Made by a program: the position numbers and the translations under genes. The notes under the pieces are model-generated. The model had not been told where the DNA came from. It was given only the letters and a program-made list of their open reading frames with translations, and ran no database searches. Below are positions 1-8,266 of a stretch of DNA of 29,566 nucleotides, one piece after another. Source of the DNA: CAYSPT01 sp964432985 (GTDB taxonomy: Bacteria; Muiribacteriota; CAYSPT01); assembly GCA_964432985.1 (NCBI GenBank), contig CAYSPT010000061.1, positions 1-29,566 on the forward strand. Direction: 5' to 3'. Position 1 is the stretch's first letter, and each line of letters starts with the position of its first letter.

Positions 1-2
1 GC

Positions 3-92
3 CAGGGAGTCATCGGCAGCACCGGTCCCGACCTGAAGCGGGGCACCGCCGATGATACAACCATGAGCTATCTGCCCGATCAGGAGGATTAG
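3..92 (+). CDS. C-terminal end of an upstream gene (partial)
   Basis: One plus-strand frame is open from the window edge to a TAG stop at 90-92, giving a 29-residue hydrophilic tail ending in LPDQED. The other two plus frames hit stops within this stretch. The tail is too short to identify a family. It ends 47 bp before the adaptor gene at 140, so it could be the preceding gene of the same operon. It could also be a chance open stretch. Confidence 0.4.
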   Translation, partial: QGVIGSTGPDLKRGTADDTTMSYLPDQED

Positions 93-139
93 CTGGGACC
101 GCTGCGTATGTATAACCAACAGATGTGGAAGGTACGACA

Positions 140-1552
140 ATGAATGTGGGCAGGTATGGCCCCGGTGTCTTTTTGCTGCTCATCGCTGCGCTCCTGGCTG
201 CCGGCTGCGGAAAGAGCACCATCCAGCCGGACAAGCAGTTCTTCTACCGCGTCACAGAGCAGGACTACTCGATCTTCGTTCCCGGGGACGGGTTGGTTGA
301 GCCCATGATCGAAAAGAACGTCACCACTCCCACGGTCCGCGGCGAGATGATTATCGATTTCCTGGCTCCCGAAGGCAGCATCATCGAGAAGGACGAGATG
401 GCGGTGAGGTTCGACACCCTGGAGATGGAGAACAGGATACTTCGTGATTCGCTCAGGCTGCAGCTTCAAAAAATAACCTACCGCACCAAGGAAGAAGGCA
501 ACAAGCTCAAAGCCTTCGAACTGGGAAGCACCACCCTCAAGAAGAAGGAGTATCTCGGCTGCTCGGAGCAAATCCTGGCCTTTCTCCAGGAGGGCATGGA
601 CCCCGACGAAATCGAAAAATACCGTATCAACATCGACAAGGACCGCATCGAAGAGGAAAACTACACCCTCAGGCTCGATGCCCGCAAGCGGCTCAACACC
701 CTAGGCTTCATCAGCGAGCTGGAGATCGAGCGGCTGGGATACGAAAAGAGCCGGGCCGGGCTGCAGAGGATGAAAGACGAAAACTATTTCGCTATGCTCA
801 ACGCCGGCTCCGATGCGCTGGACATCAACCGCTACGAGCAGGAAGTGCAGAAGTACTCCATCGACTCTAAACTGGCGCTGGACGACCGTGATTCGAAGAC
901 GAAGGTCAATGAGCTCAACCTGGAGAAGAGCCGTATCAGGATGGAGCGCAACGAAGCCTCCACCCGCAGAAGGCAGGGGGAACTGGAGCGGTGCGTCGTC
1001 AAGGCCCCCTGCGGCGGCGTGGTGCTGTACCAGAGCAACTGGCAGGGGAAGATCCAGGTGGGCAGCCGGTGTTGGCGGGGGATGTCCATACTGAAGATCG
1101 CCGACCTGCGCCGCCTGAAGGTGGCGGCCAGGGTAGACGAGCGGTTCGTGGATTATATCAGCGTGGGAAGCACGGCGGAGATCAGGATGATCAGCCAGCC
1201 GGAGCAGGTCTTTTCCGGGCGGGTGATAACCATAAACAAGGTGGCGGAGCTCAAGGAAAAAGGCGACATCAAGGGCGCCAAGTTCTTCAAGGTGGAGGTG
1301 GAGATAGACGGGGAAAACCTGCCCATCAGGCCACGTGAAACCGCCCTGGTATCGATCCTCAAGAAGCGCTATGAAAAGAAACTGGTGGTCCCCAGGGACT
1401 GCATCATTTCTGAAGAAGACGGCCGATTCGTCCAGGTCAAGAGCGGCTTCGGCACTGAAAAGCGCGCCGTCACCGTGCTGGACGAAGACGAAAATTACTG
1501 CGTGATCGGAGAAGGACTGGAACCGGGACAGGAGGCCGCGTTTGTTCACTAA
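140..1552 (+). CDS. HlyD/MacA-type periplasmic adaptor, predicted lipoprotein
   Basis: This is a membrane-fusion (periplasmic adaptor) protein of a tripartite efflux or export pump, about 470 residues. I chose ATG 140 over the in-frame GTG at 125 because GGAAGG (127-132) sits 7 nt upstream and because it gives a clean signal peptide. The hydrophobic stretch FLLLIAALLAAGC ends in a lipobox with Cys23, so the protein is probably lipid-anchored. The order then is: a beta/lipoyl-like half (DEMAVRFDTLE), a long charged alpha-helical hairpin around residues 100-290, the second lipoyl half (VVKAPCGGVVLY), then beta-barrel and membrane-proximal domains (LKVAARVDERFVDYISVGS, LVVPRDCI). The C-terminus overlaps the next gene by 11 bp, which indicates co-translation. 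The substrate cannot be inferred. Confidence 0.9.
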   Translation: MNVGRYGPGVFLLLIAALLAAGCGKSTIQPDKQFFYRVTEQDYSIFVPGDGLVEPMIEKNVTTPTVRGEMIIDFLAPEGSIIEKDEMAVRFDTLEMENRILRDSLRLQLQKITYRTKEEGNKLKAFELGSTTLKKKEYLGCSEQILAFLQEGMDPDEIEKYRINIDKDRIEEENYTLRLDARKRLNTLGFISELEIERLGYEKSRAGLQRMKDENYFAMLNAGSDALDINRYEQEVQKYSIDSKLALDDRDSKTKVNELNLEKSRIRMERNEASTRRRQGELERCVVKAPCGGVVLYQSNWQGKIQVGSRCWRGMSILKIADLRRLKVAARVDERFVDYISVGSTAEIRMISQPEQVFSGRVITINKVAELKEKGDIKGAKFFKVEVEIDGENLPIRPRETALVSILKKRYEKKLVVPRDCIISEEDGRFVQVKSGFGTEKRAVTVLDEDENYCVIGEGLEPGQEAAFVH

Positions 1553-4361
1553 ACGATTTCTCATCGGCCTGGTAGTGCTGCTGCTCCTGGCGGAAGCTGG
1601 ATACCTCTGGTGGTCCTGGAGCCGGCCCGAAGAGCAAACCGCGGTCATGTTCACCCCCTGCCCCGTGGAGCGGGGGACCTTCATCCTGGATATCCCTATC
1701 ACCGGCCGGTTGGTGGCCAGGGACAAGCAGGAGGTATTTCCACCTTTCTACGGCACCGTACTCACCCTGGCCGATGAAGGCTCCATGGCCAAACCGGACG
1801 ACATCGTCTGCACCGTGGACGCCAGGGAATACGAAGACGCCCTCTACCAGCTGGAGCTGGAGGAAGGCGAACACGAAGCCAGCCTGCAGCTCAAGAAACT
1901 GGATCACGATTTGAAGGCGTTCAGGTTGAAAAACCGGGTGACCTTCGCCGAATACGGCCTGGAGGTGGCGGAGCTCAATCTCGACAGCCTCCTGCACGGG
2001 CTGGACGCCTCGGCGTACACCAGGACCGTTTTCAAGATACGCAACATCGAGAACAAGATCACGGTGCTGGGCAAAGAGATAGATGAGAAAAGAAAGCACC
2101 TGGAATCGGGGTTCGTGTCCCGGGAAGAGCTGACCATGGTGGAGCTTGAGCAGAAAACGGAGAAGCTGAAACTCGAAGCTGCGGAGCGTGATCTGAAGCT
2201 TCTCAAGAAAGGCGCCGGTGAGGACCAGGTGGAAAGCGCCCGGCGGGACGTGAAACTGAGGAAGCACGACCTGGAGGAAGCCCGTAAGCGGCTGGAAGCA
2301 TTCGAAACCGACCGGGTGAACGAGTTGGAAGAGGTCCAGTCCCGGCTCGATTTCAGCCGGAAGCAAATCGACTACTACCGCGAGATGATACAGAAAGCCG
2401 AGGTCCCCGCTACCATAGAGGGAGTGATCATCTACGGGGACACCTGGGTCACCTGGGGACAGATGGAGAAGGTCAAACCGGGCAGCCCCGTGCGGCGTGG
2501 CACATCGTTCATGGAGGTATCTTCCCTGGGAGCCATGCAGATAGAGACCTGGGTCTCTGAAGTGGACGTGAGCAGGATCGAAACGGGGATGGAGGTCAGC
2601 TTCAAGCTCGAAGCCTACCCCGAAACTCAGTACCGGGGGACCGTGTCGGAGATCGGAAAAATAGCGGAGTTCGAGTCCGGCGGTTTCGACACGGGAGGCA
2701 TCGGCAAGGCCAAGAACGTCAAGGTGCTCATGGACGTGTCGTCCACCGAAGCGAAGTTCAAACCGAACATGACCGTGTTCGCCCGTATCATCCTGAAGCG
2801 GCGTGAAAACGCGGTCATGGTACCAACCGGGGTCATTTTTGAAGATGATAGCGTTCGCCTGGAGGACGGATCGGTGATTTCCATCGTTACCGGGCCGAGC
2901 AACTACACCCACACTGTGGTTGAGAAAGGCCTGACCGGCGATGAAACCATCCTGAAATCCACCGGCGTGGTGACCGCCGCCATGCTGGAAAACAAGGAAG
3001 CGTTCCGGGTGGAACGAAAACCCCTGCTGGTGTCGGTCAAGGACATCGGGGAGCTGCAGCCCGCGGAGTACCACAACATCAGTGTGGAGGGGAGAGGTAA
3101 GATCAATGAAATGATCGATGAAGGAACCGTGGTCAAGAAAGACGACCAGGTGGCCGTCATCGACGCCAAGGACTACCAGGACCGCCTGGAGGAGCGGGAA
3201 CTGGAGCTAAAGGGATTCGAAACTGACCGGAAACTCATCGAGAAGGAAGCGGACAGCGCCCTATACAAGCTGAAGCAGGAAATCGAAATAGCCGCACACA
3301 ACCTGGAAATAGCTAAAATCGAGCAGCAGAAACTCCTGCGAGGCGGCACCGGGCAGGAGCGCCGGGACCACGGTTACGCCATCGAGCTGGCGGTGAACAA
3401 GGTGGACCAGGTCAAACGGGAGCTGGAACTGAAGCGCACGCTTCTCAAAGAAGGGGTAGTGAGCGCGCAGGAGATCAGCGATCTCACCATGCAGCTCGGG
3501 GCGGCCGAAGCGGACCATGAGGTGGCCAAAGTAAAATACGATCTCCTGGTGCAGGGCGGCACCTCCAACCAGAGGCGCAAAGCCGAAATATCCCTCCTCA
3601 AGGATGAGCTCAATCACCAACTGGCACAGCAGGAGTACGACAACAAGCTCGAGAAGAAAGAGATCGAGCTCAAGAAGAACCAGTACCAGATCGACAGCAA
3701 GATCAAGGATGTCGACGAGTTGAAACGGATGATCGAGCAGTACACGGTGAAATCGCCCTGTGACGGTACGACGGTTTACATGAAGAGCTGGAAAAACAAC
3801 GGGCTTTATAAAATAGAAGAAGGCGACAAGGTGTATCCCTACATGGGATTTCTGAAAATCGCCAACCTGGACCGGTTCATCATCCAGGGGGAGGTCCCCG
3901 AAGCGTCGGTGGGGCAGTTCAAGCAGGGGCAGGAAGTGGCGTTCAACCTGACTTCGGACAAAGCAAAAAAGTACATCGGCACCCTGGAAAGTATCGGCTA
4001 CTTCGCCAAGCAGCGCTCAAGCGGCACCGGGCTGGACAAGTTCGTGGGCGGCGGCGACGAAAACGCAGGTAAGGTGTTCGAGGTGACCATCGCCACCGCC
4101 GAGCGTTCAAAGAAGTTCCAACCGGGGATGACGGTGGAGTTCGACATCGTCATAGAGAAGCATGAGAACATGCTCTGCGTCCCGCTGACGGCGGTTTTCT
4201 ACGACGAACGGGGCAGCTTCGTCTACACTGTTGGTACCACCAGCGGTGCCACCAGCGGCGGCGAGAAACGGTACGTCACGCTGGGACCGAAGAACAAGGA
4301 GCAGGCGGCAGTCACGGAGGGCCTGAACGAAGGCGACGAGATATGGAACAGAACAGATTAG
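1542..4361 (+). CDS. Tandem-duplicated HlyD/MacA-type periplasmic adaptor (two modules in one chain)
   Basis: This 939-residue adaptor is about twice the usual family length. The start is TTG 1542, with AGGAGG (1530-1535) 6 nt upstream inside the preceding gene. Residues 5-26 form a single N-terminal membrane anchor. Module 1 (about 35-485) has a lipoyl-like half (DEGSMAKPDDIVCTVDA), a helical hairpin (about 90-285), the second lipoyl half (TIEGVIIYGDTWV) and beta-barrel domains ending near VMVPTGVIFED. Module 2 (about 487-939) repeats the order: DEGTVVKKDDQVAVIDA, a hairpin (about 550-735), VKSPCDGTTVYMKSW, a barrel, and LCVPLTAVFYDE. There is no second signal or anchor between the modules. 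By family role it bridges the inner-membrane MacB-type transporter and the outer-membrane channel encoded downstream. The fusion suggests obligate pairing of two non-identical adaptor protomers; that is inference. Confidence 0.9.
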   Translation: MFTKRFLIGLVVLLLLAEAGYLWWSWSRPEEQTAVMFTPCPVERGTFILDIPITGRLVARDKQEVFPPFYGTVLTLADEGSMAKPDDIVCTVDAREYEDALYQLELEEGEHEASLQLKKLDHDLKAFRLKNRVTFAEYGLEVAELNLDSLLHGLDASAYTRTVFKIRNIENKITVLGKEIDEKRKHLESGFVSREELTMVELEQKTEKLKLEAAERDLKLLKKGAGEDQVESARRDVKLRKHDLEEARKRLEAFETDRVNELEEVQSRLDFSRKQIDYYREMIQKAEVPATIEGVIIYGDTWVTWGQMEKVKPGSPVRRGTSFMEVSSLGAMQIETWVSEVDVSRIETGMEVSFKLEAYPETQYRGTVSEIGKIAEFESGGFDTGGIGKAKNVKVLMDVSSTEAKFKPNMTVFARIILKRRENAVMVPTGVIFEDDSVRLEDGSVISIVTGPSNYTHTVVEKGLTGDETILKSTGVVTAAMLENKEAFRVERKPLLVSVKDIGELQPAEYHNISVEGRGKINEMIDEGTVVKKDDQVAVIDAKDYQDRLEERELELKGFETDRKLIEKEADSALYKLKQEIEIAAHNLEIAKIEQQKLLRGGTGQERRDHGYAIELAVNKVDQVKRELELKRTLLKEGVVSAQEISDLTMQLGAAEADHEVAKVKYDLLVQGGTSNQRRKAEISLLKDELNHQLAQQEYDNKLEKKEIELKKNQYQIDSKIKDVDELKRMIEQYTVKSPCDGTTVYMKSWKNNGLYKIEEGDKVYPYMGFLKIANLDRFIIQGEVPEASVGQFKQGQEVAFNLTSDKAKKYIGTLESIGYFAKQRSSGTGLDKFVGGGDENAGKVFEVTIATAERSKKFQPGMTVEFDIVIEKHENMLCVPLTAVFYDERGSFVYTVGTTSGATSGGEKRYVTLGPKNKEQAAVTEGLNEGDEIWNRTD

Positions 4362-5164
4362 CTCAGAATATCCTGATTGAGCTTACGGGAATAGAGCGGT
4401 TCTTCCGGATGGGCGAGACCACGGTCAAGGCCTTGCAGGGAGTGGACCTGACTTTCCGCGAGGGCGAGTTCGTCAGCGTCATGGGACCGTCCGGGTCAGG
4501 TAAATCCACCCTGCTCTACATCCTGGGCTGCCTGGACAGGCAGTCGGGAGGATGTTACCACTTCCGCAAACGAGAGCTGATGAAGCTCAACGACCGGGAG
4601 TTGTCCCTGTTCAGAAACAGCACCATCGGGTTCGCCTTCCAGTCCTTCAACCTGCTGAACAACGTCAATATCGTTCACAACGTGGAGCTGCCGCTCATCT
4701 ACTGCAACGTGAGACGTGCAGAGAGAAAGCGCAGAATAGACAGGGTGCTCAAAGCGCTGGGGATGTACGACAAGCGGGCCCACACCCCGCTTCAGCTGTC
4801 GGGCGGACAGGCTCAGCGGGTGGCCATCGCCCGGGCCCTGATCAACACCCCGGACCTGCTGCTGGCCGACGAGCCCACCGGCAACCTGGACAGCCGGACC
4901 GGTCTGGAAATCACCAGGATATTCCAGGAGCTCAACCGGCTGGGCATGACCGTGATCATGGTGACGCACAACGACCACCTGGCCCAATATTCCAGGCGGA
5001 TCATCACGCTCAGGGACGGAAGAATCGTGGACGACAGCCCGGTCAAGGATCCCCTGACGGCGGACGTGGAGTTTGCCGAACCGGTGGACTTCGAGAGCCT
5101 GTACACCGGCGGTGACTACACCGGTGGTGACTACACCGGCGGCGCAGATAAGGTGGCCCCATGA
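4343..5164 (+). CDS. ABC transporter ATP-binding protein, MacB/LolD-type
   Basis: This is a 273-residue nucleotide-binding subunit that would power the permease encoded immediately downstream. All catalytic motifs are present: Walker A GPSGSGKST (48-56), Q-loop Gln100, signature LSGGQ (152-156), Walker B LLLADE with Glu177, D-loop, and switch His209 in VTHND. The MacB/LolD subfamily assignment rests on the close match to this short-NBD type and on its partner permease. The start ATG 4343 overlaps the adaptor gene by 19 bp, and the stop overlaps the permease start by 4 bp (ATGA-type coupling). After the normal end of the domain there is an acidic tail with three near-identical pentads YTGGD/YTGGD/YTGGA (residues 254-268), which is not a usual part of the family. 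Confidence 0.93.
   Translation: MEQNRLAQNILIELTGIERFFRMGETTVKALQGVDLTFREGEFVSVMGPSGSGKSTLLYILGCLDRQSGGCYHFRKRELMKLNDRELSLFRNSTIGFAFQSFNLLNNVNIVHNVELPLIYCNVRRAERKRRIDRVLKALGMYDKRAHTPLQLSGGQAQRVAIARALINTPDLLLADEPTGNLDSRTGLEITRIFQELNRLGMTVIMVTHNDHLAQYSRRIITLRDGRIVDDSPVKDPLTADVEFAEPVDFESLYTGGDYTGGDYTGGADKVAP
5102..5146 (+). repeat. 15-bp in-frame tandem repeat in the ATPase tail (3 units)
   Basis: Three consecutive 15-bp units of the form TACACCGGYGGTGAC encode YTGGD, YTGGD and YTGGA at the C-terminus of the ABC ATPase. The first two units differ at one base. Because the unit length is a multiple of three, copy-number change would not shift the frame. Confidence 0.85.
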
Positions 5165-6603
5165 ACATACTGTCGGCGGTCACCATCGGGATACACAGCC
5201 TTTTTCACCAGAAGATAAGGACCTTTCTGACCATGCTGGGGATCATCTTCGGGGTGGCGGCGGTGATATCCATGCTCTCCATCGGCTACGGCGCCGGGGA
5301 GGAGATCCGCCGGCAGATCGAGGAGTACGGTGCCCGCAACATCATCATCAAGGCGGAGACCCTGGGCAAGCAGAAGCTCATGGAAGCCAAGCGGGCCTAC
5401 AGCGTGGGGCTCTCGGTGGACGACGCGAAGTACATCAAGGAGGTGTGCCCCTTCGTCACTGACATCGCGCCACAGGTGGTGGTGGACAAGGAGATAAAGT
5501 ACGGCGACCGCAACCCCAAGTGCAAGGTGGTGGGAATCGATGACGGTTATTTCCGCCTGTTCTCTCTCAGGGCGAATGAGGGAAGACTGATAAACAAGGA
5601 GGATGGATACAACTACCGCACCGTCTGCGTCCTTGGAAGCGAGATAAAAAGGGAATTGTTCTACAACAGCAACCCGGTGGGTGAGTTGATATCCATCGGC
5701 GGTCTGCGGTTCACGGTGATCGGGATGCTGCCCGAAAAGTCCCGTTCCGGCGATACGGGAACGGGCAACGGCTCTTCGGAGCAGAAAGGCGTGGCGTCCA
5801 TCAAGTCCCGTAACGTGAACCGCGACATCTACATCCCGCTGGCCACGGCCCTGACCAAGTTCAATTTCGGCACGAGTATCAGCGGCTACAAGAACTCCGA
5901 GGAGGACCCGCTCTATCACCGGGTGAGCGAGATAATCCTGTCGGTGTCCTCTGAGAAGTGGCTGAGGGAAGCAGGCAAGGTTCTGTCCGGTATTCTCCTT
6001 CGGCGGCACAAGGGAGTGGACGACGTAGAAGTTGTTATACCGCTGGAGATCCTGGAGCAGAGCCAGAAAACCCAGGAAATCTTCAGCCTGGTGCTGGCCC
6101 TGATAGCGTCCCTGTCGCTGCTGGTAGGTGGAATCGGGATCATGAATATAATGCTGGCCTCGGTGCACGAGCGCACCAAGGAGATCGGCATCCGCCGCTC
6201 CGTGGGAGCCAGCAAGCGGGACATCCTGCTGCAGTTTTTGATTGAAGGAGTGCTCATATCATCGACGGGAGGCCTGATCGGTATCCTGGTCGGTCTGCTG
6301 ATCAGCCGCTCCGTGAGCAACTTTCTGGAATGGAGTACCATTGTGACCGCTTCTTCGGTACTGCTTTCGTTCTCGGTGTCGTTTTTCGTCGGGGTATTTT
6401 TCTCGTTCTTCCCCGCCTGGAAAGCGGCCAACCTTGACCCCATCGAGGCGCTGNNNNNNNNNNNNNNNNNNNNNNNNNNNNNNNNNNNNNNNNNNNNNNN
6501 NNNNNNNNNNNNNNNNNNNNNNNNNNNNNNNNNNNNNNNNNNNNNNNNNNNNNCCTGGAAAGCGGCCAACCTTGACCCCATCGAGGCGCTGCGGTATGAG
6601 TAA
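5161..6603 (+). CDS. MacB/FtsX-type ABC transporter permease (interrupted by an assembly gap)
   Basis: This is the inner-membrane permease of the export system, MacB architecture. It has an N-terminal TM segment (about 20-42), a large periplasmic domain (about 45-290), then three C-terminal TM segments around the FtsX motif (EIGIRRSVGASKRDIL), ending in the family-typical PAWKAANLDPIEALRYE. The start ATG overlaps the ATPase stop. The 480-codon frame is inflated by 100 Ns (6454-6553). The 38 bp just before the Ns are repeated exactly just after them, so the true protein is probably about 434 residues with one copy of WKAANLDPIEAL. Collapsing the duplication and the Ns removes 138 bp and keeps the frame. 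There is no fused ATPase domain, unlike E. coli MacB; the ATPase is the separate upstream gene. Confidence 0.9.
   Translation: MNILSAVTIGIHSLFHQKIRTFLTMLGIIFGVAAVISMLSIGYGAGEEIRRQIEEYGARNIIIKAETLGKQKLMEAKRAYSVGLSVDDAKYIKEVCPFVTDIAPQVVVDKEIKYGDRNPKCKVVGIDDGYFRLFSLRANEGRLINKEDGYNYRTVCVLGSEIKRELFYNSNPVGELISIGGLRFTVIGMLPEKSRSGDTGTGNGSSEQKGVASIKSRNVNRDIYIPLATALTKFNFGTSISGYKNSEEDPLYHRVSEIILSVSSEKWLREAGKVLSGILLRRHKGVDDVEVVIPLEILEQSQKTQEIFSLVLALIASLSLLVGGIGIMNIMLASVHERTKEIGIRRSVGASKRDILLQFLIEGVLISSTGGLIGILVGLLISRSVSNFLEWSTIVTASSVLLSFSVSFFVGVFFSFFPAWKAANLDPIEALXXXXXXXXXXXXXXXXXXXXXXXXXXXXXXXXXXWKAANLDPIEALRYE
6454..6553. other. Assembly gap (100 N) with identical 38-bp flanks
   Basis: Exactly 100 Ns are flanked by the same 38-bp sequence at 6416-6453 and 6554-6591. 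The round gap size and the identical ends indicate two contigs that overlap by this sequence but were joined by scaffolding. It is not a real insertion. Confidence 0.9.
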
Positions 6604-6626
6604 GTATGAATAAGAAGGTGTGAACA

Positions 6627-8210
6627 ATGTTATATTACGTTTGTTATGCGATGACGGTCTTTCTCGGTGTTATGGTTGGATGTGAGACGGCCTGCGTTCC
6701 GGCGTCGGTCGGAGCGACCAGTCAACCGGCGGTAGTGGCAACAGCTTTGACGGCACAGATGAATCCCGGTGACGGTGATACTGCTGCCGCACCAGTCAGT
6801 GAAAATTTAAACACAACCAGGGACTTAACGGTACTGGACATCGACCAGTGCTTCGCCCTGGCCATGGAGCACAATCCCGACATCCTGACCGGCGCTCTGG
6901 GCCGTGACATTGCAACCGAGAACGTTCTGATAGCCAGAGAAAGCTACACGCCAGGGTTTAACGCTTCTTCCAGGAGCAATGTCTCGGAGCGGACAAACCC
7001 CTCCGAGCGGGACGACATCCTGACCGGTTCCCGGTCGGTCTCCCGGACGTACACCATCTCGGTGGACCAGAAGCTGAAATCAAACGGCTCCGTATCCCTG
7101 AGCACGCAGATTGCCAAAAGCGAGTATGAGTCCACCACGTCGGGATCTGAACCGGCTGATAAAAAGGCCTTTGTCGGGCTCAATCTCTCCCACCCGCTGA
7201 GGCGGGGGAAAGGCAATTTTCTGGCTGATTTCGACATCAACACCGCCAAGATCGACGAGACCATCCAGCAGCTGAGTTACCGGCAGGCAGTCCAGAACAT
7301 CCATTTTTCCGTCGTCACCCGCTACTTCGCCGCCCTCAAGGCTTCGAAGAACATCGAGGTGTTCCGCTCCCACCTGGCGTCGGTGGAAAAGATGCTCGAG
7401 ATGGCACGGGCCAAGCACGACTGCGGACTGGGAACCAAGCTCGACGTTTCAAAGAACGAGGTCAAGGTAGCCGAAGCCCGGGCGCGCCTGATCGAGAAGC
7501 AAAACGACTACCGAAACAGCCTGGACTCCCTGTTCGACACCATCGGTATCCCCCCGGTTGAGCCGGTCCAGCTTGCCGATCACGTCAACCGGGCGCCGGC
7601 CTCCCTGGAGGGATTGGACGCGCGCCACGGCGCATTTGACGAAAAGCGGTTGTTCCAAAAGGCGCGCGCCCAGCGGTTCGACCTGAACATCCAGAACCTG
7701 CGAATCGAGAAGCAGGAGATGGACGTACGAAAAGCCCGCGACTCCCTCAGGGCGGAGCTGAACCTCAAGGCGTCATACGGAAAGACGGGGACCACCCAGC
7801 ACTTCAAGGACAGCTTCGATCTGAACGACCGCCAGTGGACGCTCTCGCTGGACAGCGACCTGAATTCATCCAAAAAGGCGAACCGTTTACGGTACGAAAA
7901 CGCGCTGCGGGAGCTTCAGCAGGAAACGATCAGGATGGATGAACTTCTGCGAAGCGCCCGGTACGAGATCGCCCGGATCATCCGCAGCCTGAAGGTGAGC
8001 CTGGAGCGCATCGGGGTGCTGGAAAAATCGCTGAAGCAGGCGGAAGAGAACCTGGAGTACGCCCAGATGAGTTACGAGAAAGGAATCTCCACCCTGATCA
8101 GCGTGCTTGACGCCCGGGACGACCTGCGCGAGGTCCGCCTGACCTACATATCCGCCCTGATCGATTTCGAGATCGCCCGTAAAGAGATCGTGAAAGCCGT
8201 GGGGGATTGA
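6627..8210 (+). CDS. TolC-family outer-membrane efflux protein
   Basis: This is the outer-membrane channel of the tripartite pump, 527 residues, a normal length for the outer membrane efflux (OEP) family. The start ATG 6627 has GAAGGTG upstream. The N-terminus is a hydrophobic signal (residues 2-18) ending in VGC at Cys19, a possible but atypical lipobox (Met at -3). The two structural repeats of the family are visible, each a long helix pair. The first contains SVEKMLEMARAKHDCGLGTKL; the second contains QAEENLEYAQMSYEKGISTL followed by DARDDLREVR. The gene lies 23 bp after the permease, completing the adaptor-ATPase-permease-channel operon. It is followed by tandem hairpins that may end the transcript. 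Confidence 0.9.
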   Translation: MLYYVCYAMTVFLGVMVGCETACVPASVGATSQPAVVATALTAQMNPGDGDTAAAPVSENLNTTRDLTVLDIDQCFALAMEHNPDILTGALGRDIATENVLIARESYTPGFNASSRSNVSERTNPSERDDILTGSRSVSRTYTISVDQKLKSNGSVSLSTQIAKSEYESTTSGSEPADKKAFVGLNLSHPLRRGKGNFLADFDINTAKIDETIQQLSYRQAVQNIHFSVVTRYFAALKASKNIEVFRSHLASVEKMLEMARAKHDCGLGTKLDVSKNEVKVAEARARLIEKQNDYRNSLDSLFDTIGIPPVEPVQLADHVNRAPASLEGLDARHGAFDEKRLFQKARAQRFDLNIQNLRIEKQEMDVRKARDSLRAELNLKASYGKTGTTQHFKDSFDLNDRQWTLSLDSDLNSSKKANRLRYENALRELQQETIRMDELLRSARYEIARIIRSLKVSLERIGVLEKSLKQAEENLEYAQMSYEKGISTLISVLDARDDLREVRLTYISALIDFEIARKEIVKAVGD

Positions 8211-8252
8211 AGCTTCTAACGAAGCTTTGGCTTCTAACGAAGCTTTGGTTTT
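8211..8252 (+). terminator. Tandem small hairpins after the efflux operon, possible terminator
   Basis: An 18-bp unit, CTTCTAACGAAGCTTTGG, occurs twice back to back (8213-8230 and 8231-8248). Each copy forms a stem AGCTTC/GAAGCT (5-6 bp) with a TAAC loop; the second is followed by TTTGGTTTT. It lies between the convergent TolC-family and glycosyltransferase genes. The stems are short and the T tract is broken, so terminator function is only moderately supported. Confidence 0.45.
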
Positions 8253-8266
8253 AAGCTGTAAGAGCC

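Noticed and set aside
1470..3074. 534-codon minus-strand frame opposite the adaptor genes
   Set aside because: It crosses the boundary of two well-supported plus-strand genes. Its His/Leu/Phe-rich composition is typical of the antisense of Glu/Lys-rich coiled-coil coding sequence.
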